Assembly (NCBI GenBank): GCA_001931535.1
Contig: CP016211.1
Span: forward strand, 11,330,377-11,394,376
Direction of reading: 5' to 3'
Source: Minicystis rosea
GTDB lineage: Bacteria; Myxococcota_A; Polyangia; Polyangiales; Polyangiaceae
DNA: 64,000 nucleotides
Of the stretch, positions 27,501 through 35,657 are shown one piece after another. Each line of letters opens with the position of its first letter. Positions within the stretch are counted from its first letter, which is position 1. Under the pieces are notes generated by a model, which did no database searches, had not been told where the DNA came from, and was given only the letters and a program-made list of their open reading frames with translations. The translations under genes and the position numbers were made by a program.

Positions 27501-29768
27501 GTGGCAGACGCTGTACCCCCCGGCCCCGGCGACGCCGGCCCCGACGGCGAGATCGAGCACGATTCGCTCGAGGATCGCGGCGAGGATGCCGCCCGAGACG
27601 TCGCTGCGACGCCGCGCGCGCGCCCCGCAGCGCCGGTAGAAGGCACGTTGTCTGGGCCGGATCGGACGCCCGCAGCGCCGGTCGCCGCGTTGCCGGAGGG
27701 CGTCACGATCAGCCCGCGGCGCCGGGCCGCGCGCGCCGCGCTGGCCGCGCGTGCGAACACGCTGGACGTGTTCCCCGAGGTGACGCCGCGCTCGCCGCGC
27801 GCGCCGCGCGTCACCTCGACCTCGGCGTCGCGGCCTTCGCTTTCGGGCCCGGATTTGCGGCCCATTCCGCGCGCGCCCATCTCCACGCCGCGGCGCGACG
27901 GCGCGCCTGCCGCGCCGCGTCCCGGCGCGGGCATCGCGTATCCGATGCCCGGCGAGGACGACGATTTCTCGGACGCGCCGCCGCCGCCGCCTCCGCTCGG
28001 CGGCGTGCGCCTCGGCAAGCAACCCGAGGCCATGCCTTATCCGACGTCGCCGATGGGGCGCCCGCCGGCCGCGGCCCAGCTCTCCCCGCGGATGACGGCC
28101 ATCTTCGGCGGCCTCTTCGGCCTCGCGACGGTCACCTCGGTGATCGCGCTCCTCATCCAGCAGGTCCCTCCGCGCAACGAGCGCGCGATCGTGAGCGGCA
28201 GCGCGTCTGCGTTCTCCTCGGCGTCGGCCGCGCCTTCGGCGAAGCCCGAGGCCGTGGTGAAGAAGCGCGTGCGCAACGTCATCCCCGGCCCGTGGCGCCT
28301 CTCCGAGCTGGAGAAAGAGTCGGGCATCGTCATCGAGCGCGGGAAGATGGAGAAGAAATCCCTCTTCGACGTGCTCGGCGAGAAGGGCATCGCCAAGTCC
28401 GAGGTCTATCGGATCATCAAGAGCCTCGACGGCGTTCGCAAGTTCGACAAGCCCAAGAAGAAGGATCGCTTCGCCGTCGCGTTCGAGCGCGGAACGAAGA
28501 AGATCCGCGCCTTCGAGTACGAGACCAGCCCGAGCGAAGTGTGGCAGGCGCGCGCCGGCGACAACGGCCTCCTCACCGGGCAGAAGCTCGACATGAAGGT
28601 CGGCGAGGAGGAGTACGCTGGCGCCTTCTACGTGAGCAAGGACGTCACCTCTTCGTTCAAGGCCGCGGGCTTCGAGGATGGTTTGCTGGGCGCGCTCGAC
28701 GAAGCGCTCGCCGGTCACATGTCGACCGAGGGCTTCGAAGAGGGCGGCACGGTGCGCGTGATCGCGGTGGAGGAGACCGCGCTCGGCAACTTCTCCCGCT
28801 ACAAGCGCATCGTCGCCATGGAGTATCGCCCGCCGGATCCGGCGGGGAAGCCGGTGCGCATCTACACCTTCAATGGGCAGGAGGCGCATGGCTATTGGGA
28901 CGACAAGGGTCGCCAGCCCAACGCCGGTGGTTGGCGCTCGCCGTGTCCCGGCGCGCCGGTGACGTCGCCCTTCAACCCGAAGCGCCTCCACCCCGTGCTC
29001 CACACGGTGATGCCGCACACAGGCACCGATTTCGGTGCGACCTCCGGATCGCCCATCTATTCGGCCTATCGCGGCACCGTGATGTCCGTCGGCCCCGCCG
29101 GCCCCTGCGGCAACACGGTGCAGATCCAGCACAGCAACGACATCATCACCGGCTATTGCCACATGTCGCGCTTCGGCAACGTGAAGGCCGGCGAGAAGAT
29201 CGGCACCCACCAGCTCCTCGGCTACGTCGGCGCGACCGGCCGCGCGACGGGCCCGCATCTCCATTTCTTCGTGAAGAAGAACGGGCAATTCGTCGACTCG
29301 CGCACGCTTCATCTCGACGGCGATCGCCCCGTGCCCACGATCGATCGCCAAGCCTTCCTCGCCGCGAAGAGCGAGCTCGATCGCCGCCTCGAAGCCATCC
29401 CGTTGCCCGATCCCCCGCCCCCCACCGAGCAGCCCGTGGCCGCCGCTGCCCCCGTTGCGAGCAGCGGATCGGCCGCCGCCGACGCGCCGCCCGAGAAGGG
29501 CAGCAAGGACGCGAAGGAAGGGAGCAGCGGCAGCAGCGACGGCAAGCTCGCCAAGAATGGTGGTCGTCGGGCGGCGCAGATCGGATCGCCCGAAGCGCTC
29601 GCCGCTGCCAAGGCCGAGCCGGGGATTCATCCCTCGCAGTTCATCGAATCGAAGGGCGACGAGGACGAGGACGACGGCCCGGGCAACTCGCTGCCGCAGC
29701 CCGAGAAGGGCAAGGACAAGCCGAAGGGCAAGCCCGATCCCGCGGACGACGACGACGACGACAAGTAG
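27501..29768 (+). CDS. M23-family peptidoglycan endopeptidase with long N-terminal region
   Basis: 755 aa from GTG 27501. About residues 1-197 are a disordered, Pro/Arg/Ala-rich cytoplasmic stretch. One membrane helix follows (about 198-221, MTAIFGGLFGLATVTSVIALLI). The periplasmic part has an OapA/LysM-like region (WRLSELEKESGIVIERGKMEKKS) and then the LytM/M23 domain: H506 and D510 in HTGTDFG, GYCHM, and HLHFF at 586-590, so the zinc site is complete. A charged, low-complexity tail ends in DDDDDDK. It likely trims peptide cross-links during cell-wall growth. The long cytoplasmic region is unusual for the family. Confidence 0.92.
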   Translation: MADAVPPGPGDAGPDGEIEHDSLEDRGEDAARDVAATPRARPAAPVEGTLSGPDRTPAAPVAALPEGVTISPRRRAARAALAARANTLDVFPEVTPRSPRAPRVTSTSASRPSLSGPDLRPIPRAPISTPRRDGAPAAPRPGAGIAYPMPGEDDDFSDAPPPPPPLGGVRLGKQPEAMPYPTSPMGRPPAAAQLSPRMTAIFGGLFGLATVTSVIALLIQQVPPRNERAIVSGSASAFSSASAAPSAKPEAVVKKRVRNVIPGPWRLSELEKESGIVIERGKMEKKSLFDVLGEKGIAKSEVYRIIKSLDGVRKFDKPKKKDRFAVAFERGTKKIRAFEYETSPSEVWQARAGDNGLLTGQKLDMKVGEEEYAGAFYVSKDVTSSFKAAGFEDGLLGALDEALAGHMSTEGFEEGGTVRVIAVEETALGNFSRYKRIVAMEYRPPDPAGKPVRIYTFNGQEAHGYWDDKGRQPNAGGWRSPCPGAPVTSPFNPKRLHPVLHTVMPHTGTDFGATSGSPIYSAYRGTVMSVGPAGPCGNTVQIQHSNDIITGYCHMSRFGNVKAGEKIGTHQLLGYVGATGRATGPHLHFFVKKNGQFVDSRTLHLDGDRPVPTIDRQAFLAAKSELDRRLEAIPLPDPPPPTEQPVAAAAPVASSGSAAADAPPEKGSKDAKEGSSGSSDGKLAKNGGRRAAQIGSPEALAAAKAEPGIHPSQFIESKGDEDEDDGPGNSLPQPEKGKDKPKGKPDPADDDDDDK

Positions 29769-29796
29769 CGCGCGCGTCTCGTGGCGAGTGTGCGTG

Positions 29797-31152
29797 TCAG
29801 CCGCGCGCGCGCCGCGCGATGAAGCTCGCCACGAAGTACCCGTCCGTGCCCTGCACGTGCGGGAGCACGCGGAGCATGTGCCCTTCGCCCGCGATTTCCC
29901 GTGCGAGCGTGCCGTCGAACGGCGCCGGCTCGAGCCGCACGCCTTCGTGCTCGCCCGTCGCGAGCTGATCGACGACCTCCTCGCCCTCTTCGCGCAGCAC
30001 GCTGCACACCGCGAACACGAGGCGGCCGCCGTCCTTCACGCACGTCGCCGCGCGCCGCGCGATGGAGACTTGGAGCGCGGCGAGCCGAGGCAGATCTTCG
30101 GCCTCGCGGTGACGCGCGATCTCCGGCCGGCGCCGCAGCGTCCCCACGCCCGAGCAAGGCGCGTCAACGATCACGCGATCGTAGTCGTCCGGCACCGTGC
30201 CCGTGGTCGCGGTCCAATCGATCGCGAACGTTTGGTGCACCAACTTTCCCGGCGGACCTTCGCGGAGCTGATCGAGCTTGTGCGCATACAGATCGGCCGC
30301 GTCGACGAGGCCTCCGCTGCCCACCTCGCCCGCGAGCAACCACGTCTTGTTTCCGTGACCCGCGCACGCATCGAGCACGCGATCACCGGCGCTCGCGCCC
30401 GCGGCCAAGGCCACGACCTGCGCGCCTTCTTCTTGCACGATCCACGCTTCGCCCGCGCCGGGGAGGCGGCGCACGTCGCCGGCGCCGCGCACCAAGATGG
30501 CGCGCGGTGACACCTGTCCGGCCTCGATCGTCGCGTTGGGCGCCGCCGCTTGCAGCTTGTCGATCCACGCTGCGCGATCTTCGCCCGTGGCCACGCAGAG
30601 GCCGATCGGTGGAGGCACGGGGCCCGCGGCCAGATATGCCATCGCACCGCTGCGCCCGAGCGATCGCCTGAGCGCCCCGCGCAGCCAGCCCGGCGCCGAG
30701 GCCGTCACCGCGTCGGCGAGCGCCGGTCGCTTGCCTTCCACCTCGCTCGCGAGTCGGCGCAGCACGGCATTCGCGAAGCCGGCCACGCGCTCGCCGCCGT
30801 CGGCCTTCACGCCGGCGACGGCCTCCGAGACGGCGGCGAAGGTGGGGATGCGATCGAGGAACGTGATCGAATACGCCGCTGCCAGCACGTGCGCGCGCAC
30901 GCGGACATCCCTCGACCAAGCTTTGCGCGCGGCGAGCTCGGCGATGCGATCGTCGAGGTAGGCCTCGGTGCGGAGCACGCCGTAGACGAGCTCGGTGGCG
31001 AGCCCGGCGTCGCGTGGATCGAGGCCGTCGCGGCGGAGCTCGGCGTCGAGCGCCGCGGCGGCGAAGGCGCCCGCTTCGAAGACACGGCAGAGCACGTCGA
31101 CGGCGGCGGCGCGCGCGGGGGAAATCGTTTGAGGTCCAACGATCTTGTTCAT
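29797..31152 (-). CDS. rsmB: 16S rRNA m5C967 methyltransferase RsmB
   Basis: 451 aa. N-terminal NusB-like helical domain (residues about 10-140) followed by an RsmB/NOL1-type methyltransferase. SAM motif DACAGHGNKT (261-270), VDAPCSGVGTLRRRPEI with Cys333, and Cys383 in FAVCSVLREEG, the two conserved cysteines used for covalent catalysis and release. Methylates 16S rRNA at C967 (E. coli numbering). Start ATG 31152. It is 33 bases downstream of rseP, so cotranscription with rseP is probable. Its first codons lie within the second copy of a 22-bp motif (31123-31144). Confidence 0.95.
   Translation of the reverse strand: MNKIVGPQTISPARAAAVDVLCRVFEAGAFAAAALDAELRRDGLDPRDAGLATELVYGVLRTEAYLDDRIAELAARKAWSRDVRVRAHVLAAAYSITFLDRIPTFAAVSEAVAGVKADGGERVAGFANAVLRRLASEVEGKRPALADAVTASAPGWLRGALRRSLGRSGAMAYLAAGPVPPPIGLCVATGEDRAAWIDKLQAAAPNATIEAGQVSPRAILVRGAGDVRRLPGAGEAWIVQEEGAQVVALAAGASAGDRVLDACAGHGNKTWLLAGEVGSGGLVDAADLYAHKLDQLREGPPGKLVHQTFAIDWTATTGTVPDDYDRVIVDAPCSGVGTLRRRPEIARHREAEDLPRLAALQVSIARRAATCVKDGGRLVFAVCSVLREEGEEVVDQLATGEHEGVRLEPAPFDGTLAREIAGEGHMLRVLPHVQGTDGYFVASFIARRARG
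31123..31144 (-). promoter_or_regulatory. 22-bp motif, copy B (within rsmB start)
   Basis: Same motif as at 24641-24662 and 55819-55840, but inside codons 3-10 of rsmB. The coding constraint makes this copy ambiguous: it could be an operator over the start region, or a coincidence. Confidence 0.35.
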
Positions 31153-31185
31153 GGATCCACGAGATCAGGTGACGGCGCGCGCCGA

Positions 31186-32856
31186 TCAGTCGACGAGCTC
31201 TTTGAGCTGGCCCTGGATGACGTCCCAGCGGCGCTCCACGTCGTTCTTGAACGCGATCCCCATGAGCGCCACCAGCACGATCATCCCTGCCAGGCTGGCG
31301 ATCTCGCGCACGCGGAGCGGCAGCGGGCGGCGGAGCACGGCCTCGAAGAGGAAGAAGAGCAGGTGGCCGCCGTCGAGCACGGGGATGGGCAGCAGGTTGA
31401 CGAGCCCGAGGTTGATGGAGATGAGCGCCATCGCCCAGACGAAGTAGCTGACGCCCTTCTGGCCCTCTTCACCGACCACGTCGTAGACCGTGATCGGGCC
31501 GCCCAAGGTCGAGATGGAGACCTTGCCCTCGGCGATGCGCACGATCCCGACCACGATGAACCGCACCACGTCGTACGTCTCCGCGATCGCGGCGTTGAGC
31601 GCGTAACGGAGGCGCGAGGGGTTCTCGACGTAAGGCTCGAGGACCGTCGGCGACCAGTTGGCCATGCGCACGAAGAAGCGCGGGCGGTGCTGGCCGTACT
31701 CGTCGAGGTAGTCCTCGCGACGGAGCTGCACCGTGCCGCTCTTGCGCTGGCCGGCGCGCACCCACGTGAGCGTGTGCGGTTGCGAAGGCGCTGCCATGAG
31801 CCGCTCGACCAGGACCGACCACGCTGGGACCTCGACCTGATCGAGCTCGACGATGCGATCGCCGGGCCGCAGATCGGCCTGCCATTCCGCCGATCCCTCG
31901 GGCACGTGCGCCGCGTAGAGCCCCGCGGGCTCGAGCCCCGTGCGCATGAGCAGATCGCCGTGACCGGCCTCGGGCGTGAGCGCGGCGACGCCCGACTCGT
32001 AGACCGCGAGATCGGCGAGCCCTCCGAGCCCGCGCGGCACGAGCGTGGGCCGGAGGTACGTGACGGGGACCGTCTCGCCGTGGTTGTCGCGCAGGAGGAC
32101 GTCGAGATCGGAGAACGTCTTCACCGGCCGGCCGCGGACCTCGGTGACGAGATCGAAGGTGCGGAGGCCCGCGCGATACGCCGGCGAATCGGGCCGCGCG
32201 ATGCCCACCACCGCCGCCGGCCGGCTCGGCCCGATGCCGATCTCGCCGACGCGATCGATGATGTCGAGCGGCTTCCGGATCACCTCCTCCTTGGGGATGA
32301 TCGGCACCTCGATCTGCTCGTTGTCGCGGAAGACCTTGAGCGAGAGCTCCTTGTTGGCGCTGCTCGCGACGATGCGCCGGAGCTCGGCGAAGGTGGCGAT
32401 GCGCTCGCCGTTGACCGCGAGGATGCGATCGCCCGGCTGGAGCTTGCCCTCGGCCGGATGGCCCGGGAGCACGACGCCCACCGTGGGCGGGAGGAAGCGC
32501 GTCTCGCCGACGAAGACCGCGAAGTAGAGCAGGACCGGGAAGATCACGTTCATCGCCGGCCCGGCCATGACGATGATGACCCGCTTGTAGAGCGCCTGCG
32601 CCTCGAAGGTGCGCTTGCGATCTTCCGGCAGGACCGGCTCCTGCCGGTTCTCCTCCAGCATCTTCACGAAGCCGCCGAGCGGGAGGATGCCGACGCAGTA
32701 CTCCGTCTCGCGCCCGCGAAATCGCAGGATCTTGGGCCCGAAGCCGATGGAGAAGGTGAGGACCTTGACCCCGAAGATCTTCGCCCAGACGAAGTGGCCG
32801 AGCTCGTGCACGAAGATGAGCACGGAGCAGAGCAGGGCGAAGTAGAGGAGATCCAC
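31186..32856 (-). CDS. rseP: RseP-type site-2 zinc metalloprotease
   Basis: 556 aa membrane protease for regulated intramembrane proteolysis, in E. coli cleaving the anti-sigma factor RseA. The active-site motif HELGH is at residues 17-21 in the first membrane helix and LDGG at 494-497 in a late one. Between them are PDZ domains (EGKLQPGDRILAVNGERIATFAELRRIV; AYRAGLRTFDLVTEVRGRPVKTFSDLDVL; a third at ADLRPGDRIVELDQVEVPAWSVL), so the periplasmic insert is longer than in E. coli, which has two. Its substrate in this organism is unknown. Gene pair with rsmB downstream. Confidence 0.94.
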   Translation of the reverse strand: MDLLYFALLCSVLIFVHELGHFVWAKIFGVKVLTFSIGFGPKILRFRGRETEYCVGILPLGGFVKMLEENRQEPVLPEDRKRTFEAQALYKRVIIVMAGPAMNVIFPVLLYFAVFVGETRFLPPTVGVVLPGHPAEGKLQPGDRILAVNGERIATFAELRRIVASSANKELSLKVFRDNEQIEVPIIPKEEVIRKPLDIIDRVGEIGIGPSRPAAVVGIARPDSPAYRAGLRTFDLVTEVRGRPVKTFSDLDVLLRDNHGETVPVTYLRPTLVPRGLGGLADLAVYESGVAALTPEAGHGDLLMRTGLEPAGLYAAHVPEGSAEWQADLRPGDRIVELDQVEVPAWSVLVERLMAAPSQPHTLTWVRAGQRKSGTVQLRREDYLDEYGQHRPRFFVRMANWSPTVLEPYVENPSRLRYALNAAIAETYDVVRFIVVGIVRIAEGKVSISTLGGPITVYDVVGEEGQKGVSYFVWAMALISINLGLVNLLPIPVLDGGHLLFFLFEAVLRRPLPLRVREIASLAGMIVLVALMGIAFKNDVERRWDVIQGQLKELVD

Positions 32857-33179
32857 GGCGGGCCGGTTCTAGCCGAACGGGCGGGGAGAGGCGAGAAGGG
32901 AGGCCCGCGCCGTCGATCCCTGGAGCGGTGCCCCCGATCCACCCCGCGGCATGGTCGCCACGTCACATCACTTCACATCTCGCCATCGCGAGAGCGCTCT
33001 CACCTCAATCGACGCTCACGACGGTGGATGAGCGCGAGAGCCGCGACCGCCGGCGAGCGAACCCAGCCACGCGCCTGTTGCACGAAGGCCGAAGCGCTAT
33101 CGTCGACGGCGTGGCTGGTTTCCCGATTCGCTTGCTGGGGTCCGCTCACTTGCGTTCGCGGCTGCTGGCGTTTCCCGTT
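32857..33179. other. Intergenic region upstream of rseP
   Basis: About 320 bases between the rseP start and the stop of the gene at 33180 on the same strand. It should hold the rseP promoter. No tRNA, small gene or repeat is convincing; overlapping open frames look like shadow. Confidence 0.45.
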
Positions 33180-33635
33180 CTAGTGGAGGTAGGTGCGCGC
33201 GCCGCGCAGGATTTCGAGCACCTTGCGGTGCTTCTCGAACCGCGCCCGGGCGACGTCCGACGCCAGATAGTCAATCCGGCAGCGGAGCCCGTCTCCTACG
33301 GTGATGTCGATGTGATTGAAGCTCACGCCAACGCGCTTACGCTTCTCGTCGCCGATGAAATCGTGGCTGAGCGAGCCCGCGTTGGCCGCGAGCAGATCGG
33401 CGAGGAGGCGCTCGTACCCCGCGGGCGGGAGCGCCTCCTCCACGCGCACGCTCGCCGGCGTGCCGTCCTCCGCCGCGCGGCGATCTTCGAAGCGGAGGGT
33501 CAGCCTTTCCCCCTCCCTTTCAATGACCACGCGCGTCGACCACTGATAGCGCAGCGAGACCGGCCCGCTCCATTCCACGAGTTCGATCTTCACCGGCCGC
33601 TTGGTCACGAGATCGGCGAGCGTGAGGGCGTTCAT
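33180..33635 (-). CDS. Hypothetical protein coupled to papain-like protease
   Basis: 151 aa, soluble. Beta-rich N-terminal half (TKRPVKIELVEWSGPVSLRYQWSTRVVIEREGERLTLRFEDRR) and a helical C-terminus (DVARARFEKHRKVLEILRGARTYLH). No recognised family. Its ATG overlaps the stop of the protease gene as ATGA (33632-33635), so it is translated with it. Tight coupling to a protease suggests an inhibitor, chaperone or regulatory partner, but no sequence motif proves it. Confidence 0.78.
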   Translation of the reverse strand: MNALTLADLVTKRPVKIELVEWSGPVSLRYQWSTRVVIEREGERLTLRFEDRRAAEDGTPASVRVEEALPPAGYERLLADLLAANAGSLSHDFIGDEKRKRVGVSFNHIDITVGDGLRCRIDYLASDVARARFEKHRKVLEILRGARTYLH

Positions 33636-35203
33636 TTCTTCAGCCCGATGGCCACGAACGCGGGCTCCGACGCGGCGAGGACCTTCTTGGGGATGTAGCA
33701 ATACCCCTTGTCGCCCCACCCCGTTCCCCACGAGTTTTTGACGATGTAGTAATTGCCCGTGTAGCCGACGAGCAACATCGCGTGACGGCCGTGATCGCCG
33801 CTCGGCTCCTCGGCGGCGCTGAAGCGGCCGTCGCGGCCGACGTTCGAGAACTGCTCTCCGGTGTTCATGGAGAGGTGAACGGGATATCCGGCGCTCAGCA
33901 CCTTCTTGAGATCGTCGAGCTTCACCACCATGAGCTTCGCTTCGAGCTTGTAGCGCGCGGCGTCCTTCTTCATGGAAGCCTCGTTGGCCTTGGGCTGCTC
34001 GTCGTCATCGGGCCACAGAGCCTCGCGGCAGGTGCCCGCGTTGATCAGCACCTTTCCGGGGCTGGTGCCGCCCACCGTCCCGTCGCCGCCGGCCGCGGCC
34101 CTGGCGAAGTCCTCATAATCGCCCTGGTCCTTCTGGAATTGCAGCATCGTATAGCTGCACGACAGGCGCGGATAATCGTTGTTCTTGATCCTCGCGATCA
34201 TCTCGACGGCGTGCGTCCAGGCGAACGCCGAGCAGCGCATCGTCTGCTTTTGATCGCCGACGGGCGTCGCGAACTTGCGGAGATCCACGCCCTTCCGCGT
34301 GACGACGTGCTTGAGCTTCGACGACAGCGCCTTCGCCTTGAGCGCCTTCTTCTCCAGCCTCTCGGGCACGCTCACGTGTAGACCGCTGTAATCGAGCCTC
34401 GGGAAGAGCCGGCGCAGCTCCTCCAGCGCCGTCATCGAGACGAAGCCCTTGGCCGCGACCTTGGAGCCCGACTTCACGAACCTGACCGACTTCGCGGCCG
34501 CGGGCGCGCGCGCCGCGAGCGGAGCCACGTATTGCTGCTTCTCCTGCTCATCGAGCAGCTCGTAGCCTTCAGCGGCCCACTGATCCTCGGCCGTCTCGCC
34601 GTAGAACTCGTGATCACCGAAGAGGCGCTCGGCCGCCTCCTCGTAATCATCGTCGGACCAATCGCCGTCATCGTCCTCGAAGTCCTCCGCCGAAGCGTTG
34701 GCGAAGTCTTCTTCCGAGGCGTAGACCTCTTCGTCTTCGACGACCTCGAGATCGTCGTCGTCTTCGTCGTCGTCGTCGCCGTCGTCGTCGCCCCCGCCGC
34801 CGTCGTCGTCGCCGCCATCGCCGCCGTCACCGCCGGCCGCGTCTTCGTCCTCGTCCTCGTCTTCCTCGTCGCCGTCCTCGTCTTCCTCGTCGCCGTCCTC
34901 GTCTACGGCCTCGTCATCCTCGTCCTCGTCCTCGTCACCCTCATCTTCGTCTTCGTCGCCTTCTTCCTCTTCGTCCTCGTCACCTTCGTCCTCGTCACCT
35001 TCGTCTTCGTCACCTTCGTCTTCGTCACCCTCGTCTTCGTCGTCGCCGCCATCGTCGTCGCTGCCGCCATCGTCGTCGCCGCCGCCATCGTCGTCGCCGC
35101 CGTAGCCGCCGTCATCGTCGCCGCCGCCGTCGTCGCCGCCACCGTCATCGTCATCGTTGGCGGCCAGGATCATCTCTTCGTCGTCGTGCGTAGAATCGCC
35201 CAT
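33632..35203 (-). CDS. Papain-like (C1A) cysteine protease with giant acidic domain
   Basis: 523 aa from ATG 35203 (ATG 35233 also open). Residues 17-159 are almost only Asp, Glu and Gly, including pentad repeats of GDEDE. Residues 160-310 are a transition region, then the catalytic domain: Gln318 (oxyanion) and nucleophile Cys324 in DQKQTMRCSAFAW, His474 in GRHAMLLVGY, Asn490 in KNSWGTGWG. All four catalytic-site residues are present. No signal peptide is evident, so either cytoplasmic or exported by an unrecognised route. The acidic part could bind cations or basic proteins or act as a propeptide-like regulator (inference). Coupled to the small gene downstream; serpin gene nearby. Confidence 0.9.
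   Translation of the reverse strand: MGDSTHDDEEMILAANDDDDGGGDDGGGDDDGGYGGDDDGGGDDDGGSDDDGGDDEDEGDEDEGDEDEGDEDEGDEDEEEEGDEDEDEGDEDEDEDDEAVDEDGDEEDEDGDEEDEDEDEDAAGGDGGDGGDDDGGGGDDDGDDDDEDDDDLEVVEDEEVYASEEDFANASAEDFEDDDGDWSDDDYEEAAERLFGDHEFYGETAEDQWAAEGYELLDEQEKQQYVAPLAARAPAAAKSVRFVKSGSKVAAKGFVSMTALEELRRLFPRLDYSGLHVSVPERLEKKALKAKALSSKLKHVVTRKGVDLRKFATPVGDQKQTMRCSAFAWTHAVEMIARIKNNDYPRLSCSYTMLQFQKDQGDYEDFARAAAGGDGTVGGTSPGKVLINAGTCREALWPDDDEQPKANEASMKKDAARYKLEAKLMVVKLDDLKKVLSAGYPVHLSMNTGEQFSNVGRDGRFSAAEEPSGDHGRHAMLLVGYTGNYYIVKNSWGTGWGDKGYCYIPKKVLAASEPAFVAIGLKK
34727..35155 (-). repeat. Low-complexity GAC/GAG/GGC repeat encoding the acidic tract
   Basis: About 430 bases of near-repetitive codons, with 15-bp units for GDEDE around 34970-35030. 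The opposite strand is an artificial Val/Leu/Phe-rich open frame and not a gene. Repeats of this kind expand and contract readily, so length probably varies between strains. Confidence 0.8.
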
Positions 35204-35390
35204 GGAAGCAAGTTCTACATGGGCCCTCGCCATTTCGTCGATGGAAAGAGCGTTGATCGGTCGGGTGCATGCGTACAAACGAGAGCGCGAAATCACCCGC
35301 GATCGAACAGGAACGAATGCCCCGTGCTGCCGACCGAAGGTCCTTTTCAGCTCGTGCTCGCTGCAATCGAGTCGGGTATCGTCTTGGTTG

Positions 35391-35612
35391 GTGACGGAAA
35401 GTTGGCTCTCGGGGGAGTACGCAGGCGTGATCGGGTGTCTCGCTTGGGACGAAGCCATCGCGCAGAAGGACGCGCTCTTCCGCCGCTATCCACGGGTGCG
35501 TTTCGTGGACGAAGTCATCCACGAAAAGGTGAGGAGCGAGCAATGGCAGGCGTGGGATGGTGCGTTTCGACGGCTCGTCGACGAGGCAGCGCTGCCGCGG
35601 TTCCCCGAGTGA
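35391..35612 (+). CDS. Possible small protein
   Basis: 73 aa from GTG 35391: contains WLSGEYAGVIGCLAWDEAIA and RRYPRVRFVDEVIHEKVRSE, a plausible soluble alpha/beta peptide with natural composition, unlike shadow frames. No clear ribosome-binding site and no recognised family, so it may not be real. It sits between the divergent protease start and the convergent serpin gene. The rest of the region 35204-35657 shows nothing further. Confidence 0.4.
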   Translation: MTESWLSGEYAGVIGCLAWDEAIAQKDALFRRYPRVRFVDEVIHEKVRSEQWQAWDGAFRRLVDEAALPRFPE

Positions 35613-35657
35613 CGACCGCGGCGCGCGCCGCCCGCACGAGCGGCGCACGACTATCGA

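Noticed and set aside
27375..29630. A 750-residue minus-strand extension upstream of the TPR gene
   Set aside because: It is the antisense image of the M23 peptidase gene; composition typical of GC shadow.
32857..33179. Possible tRNA or small RNA in the gap
   Set aside because: No cloverleaf or conserved T-loop found by eye.
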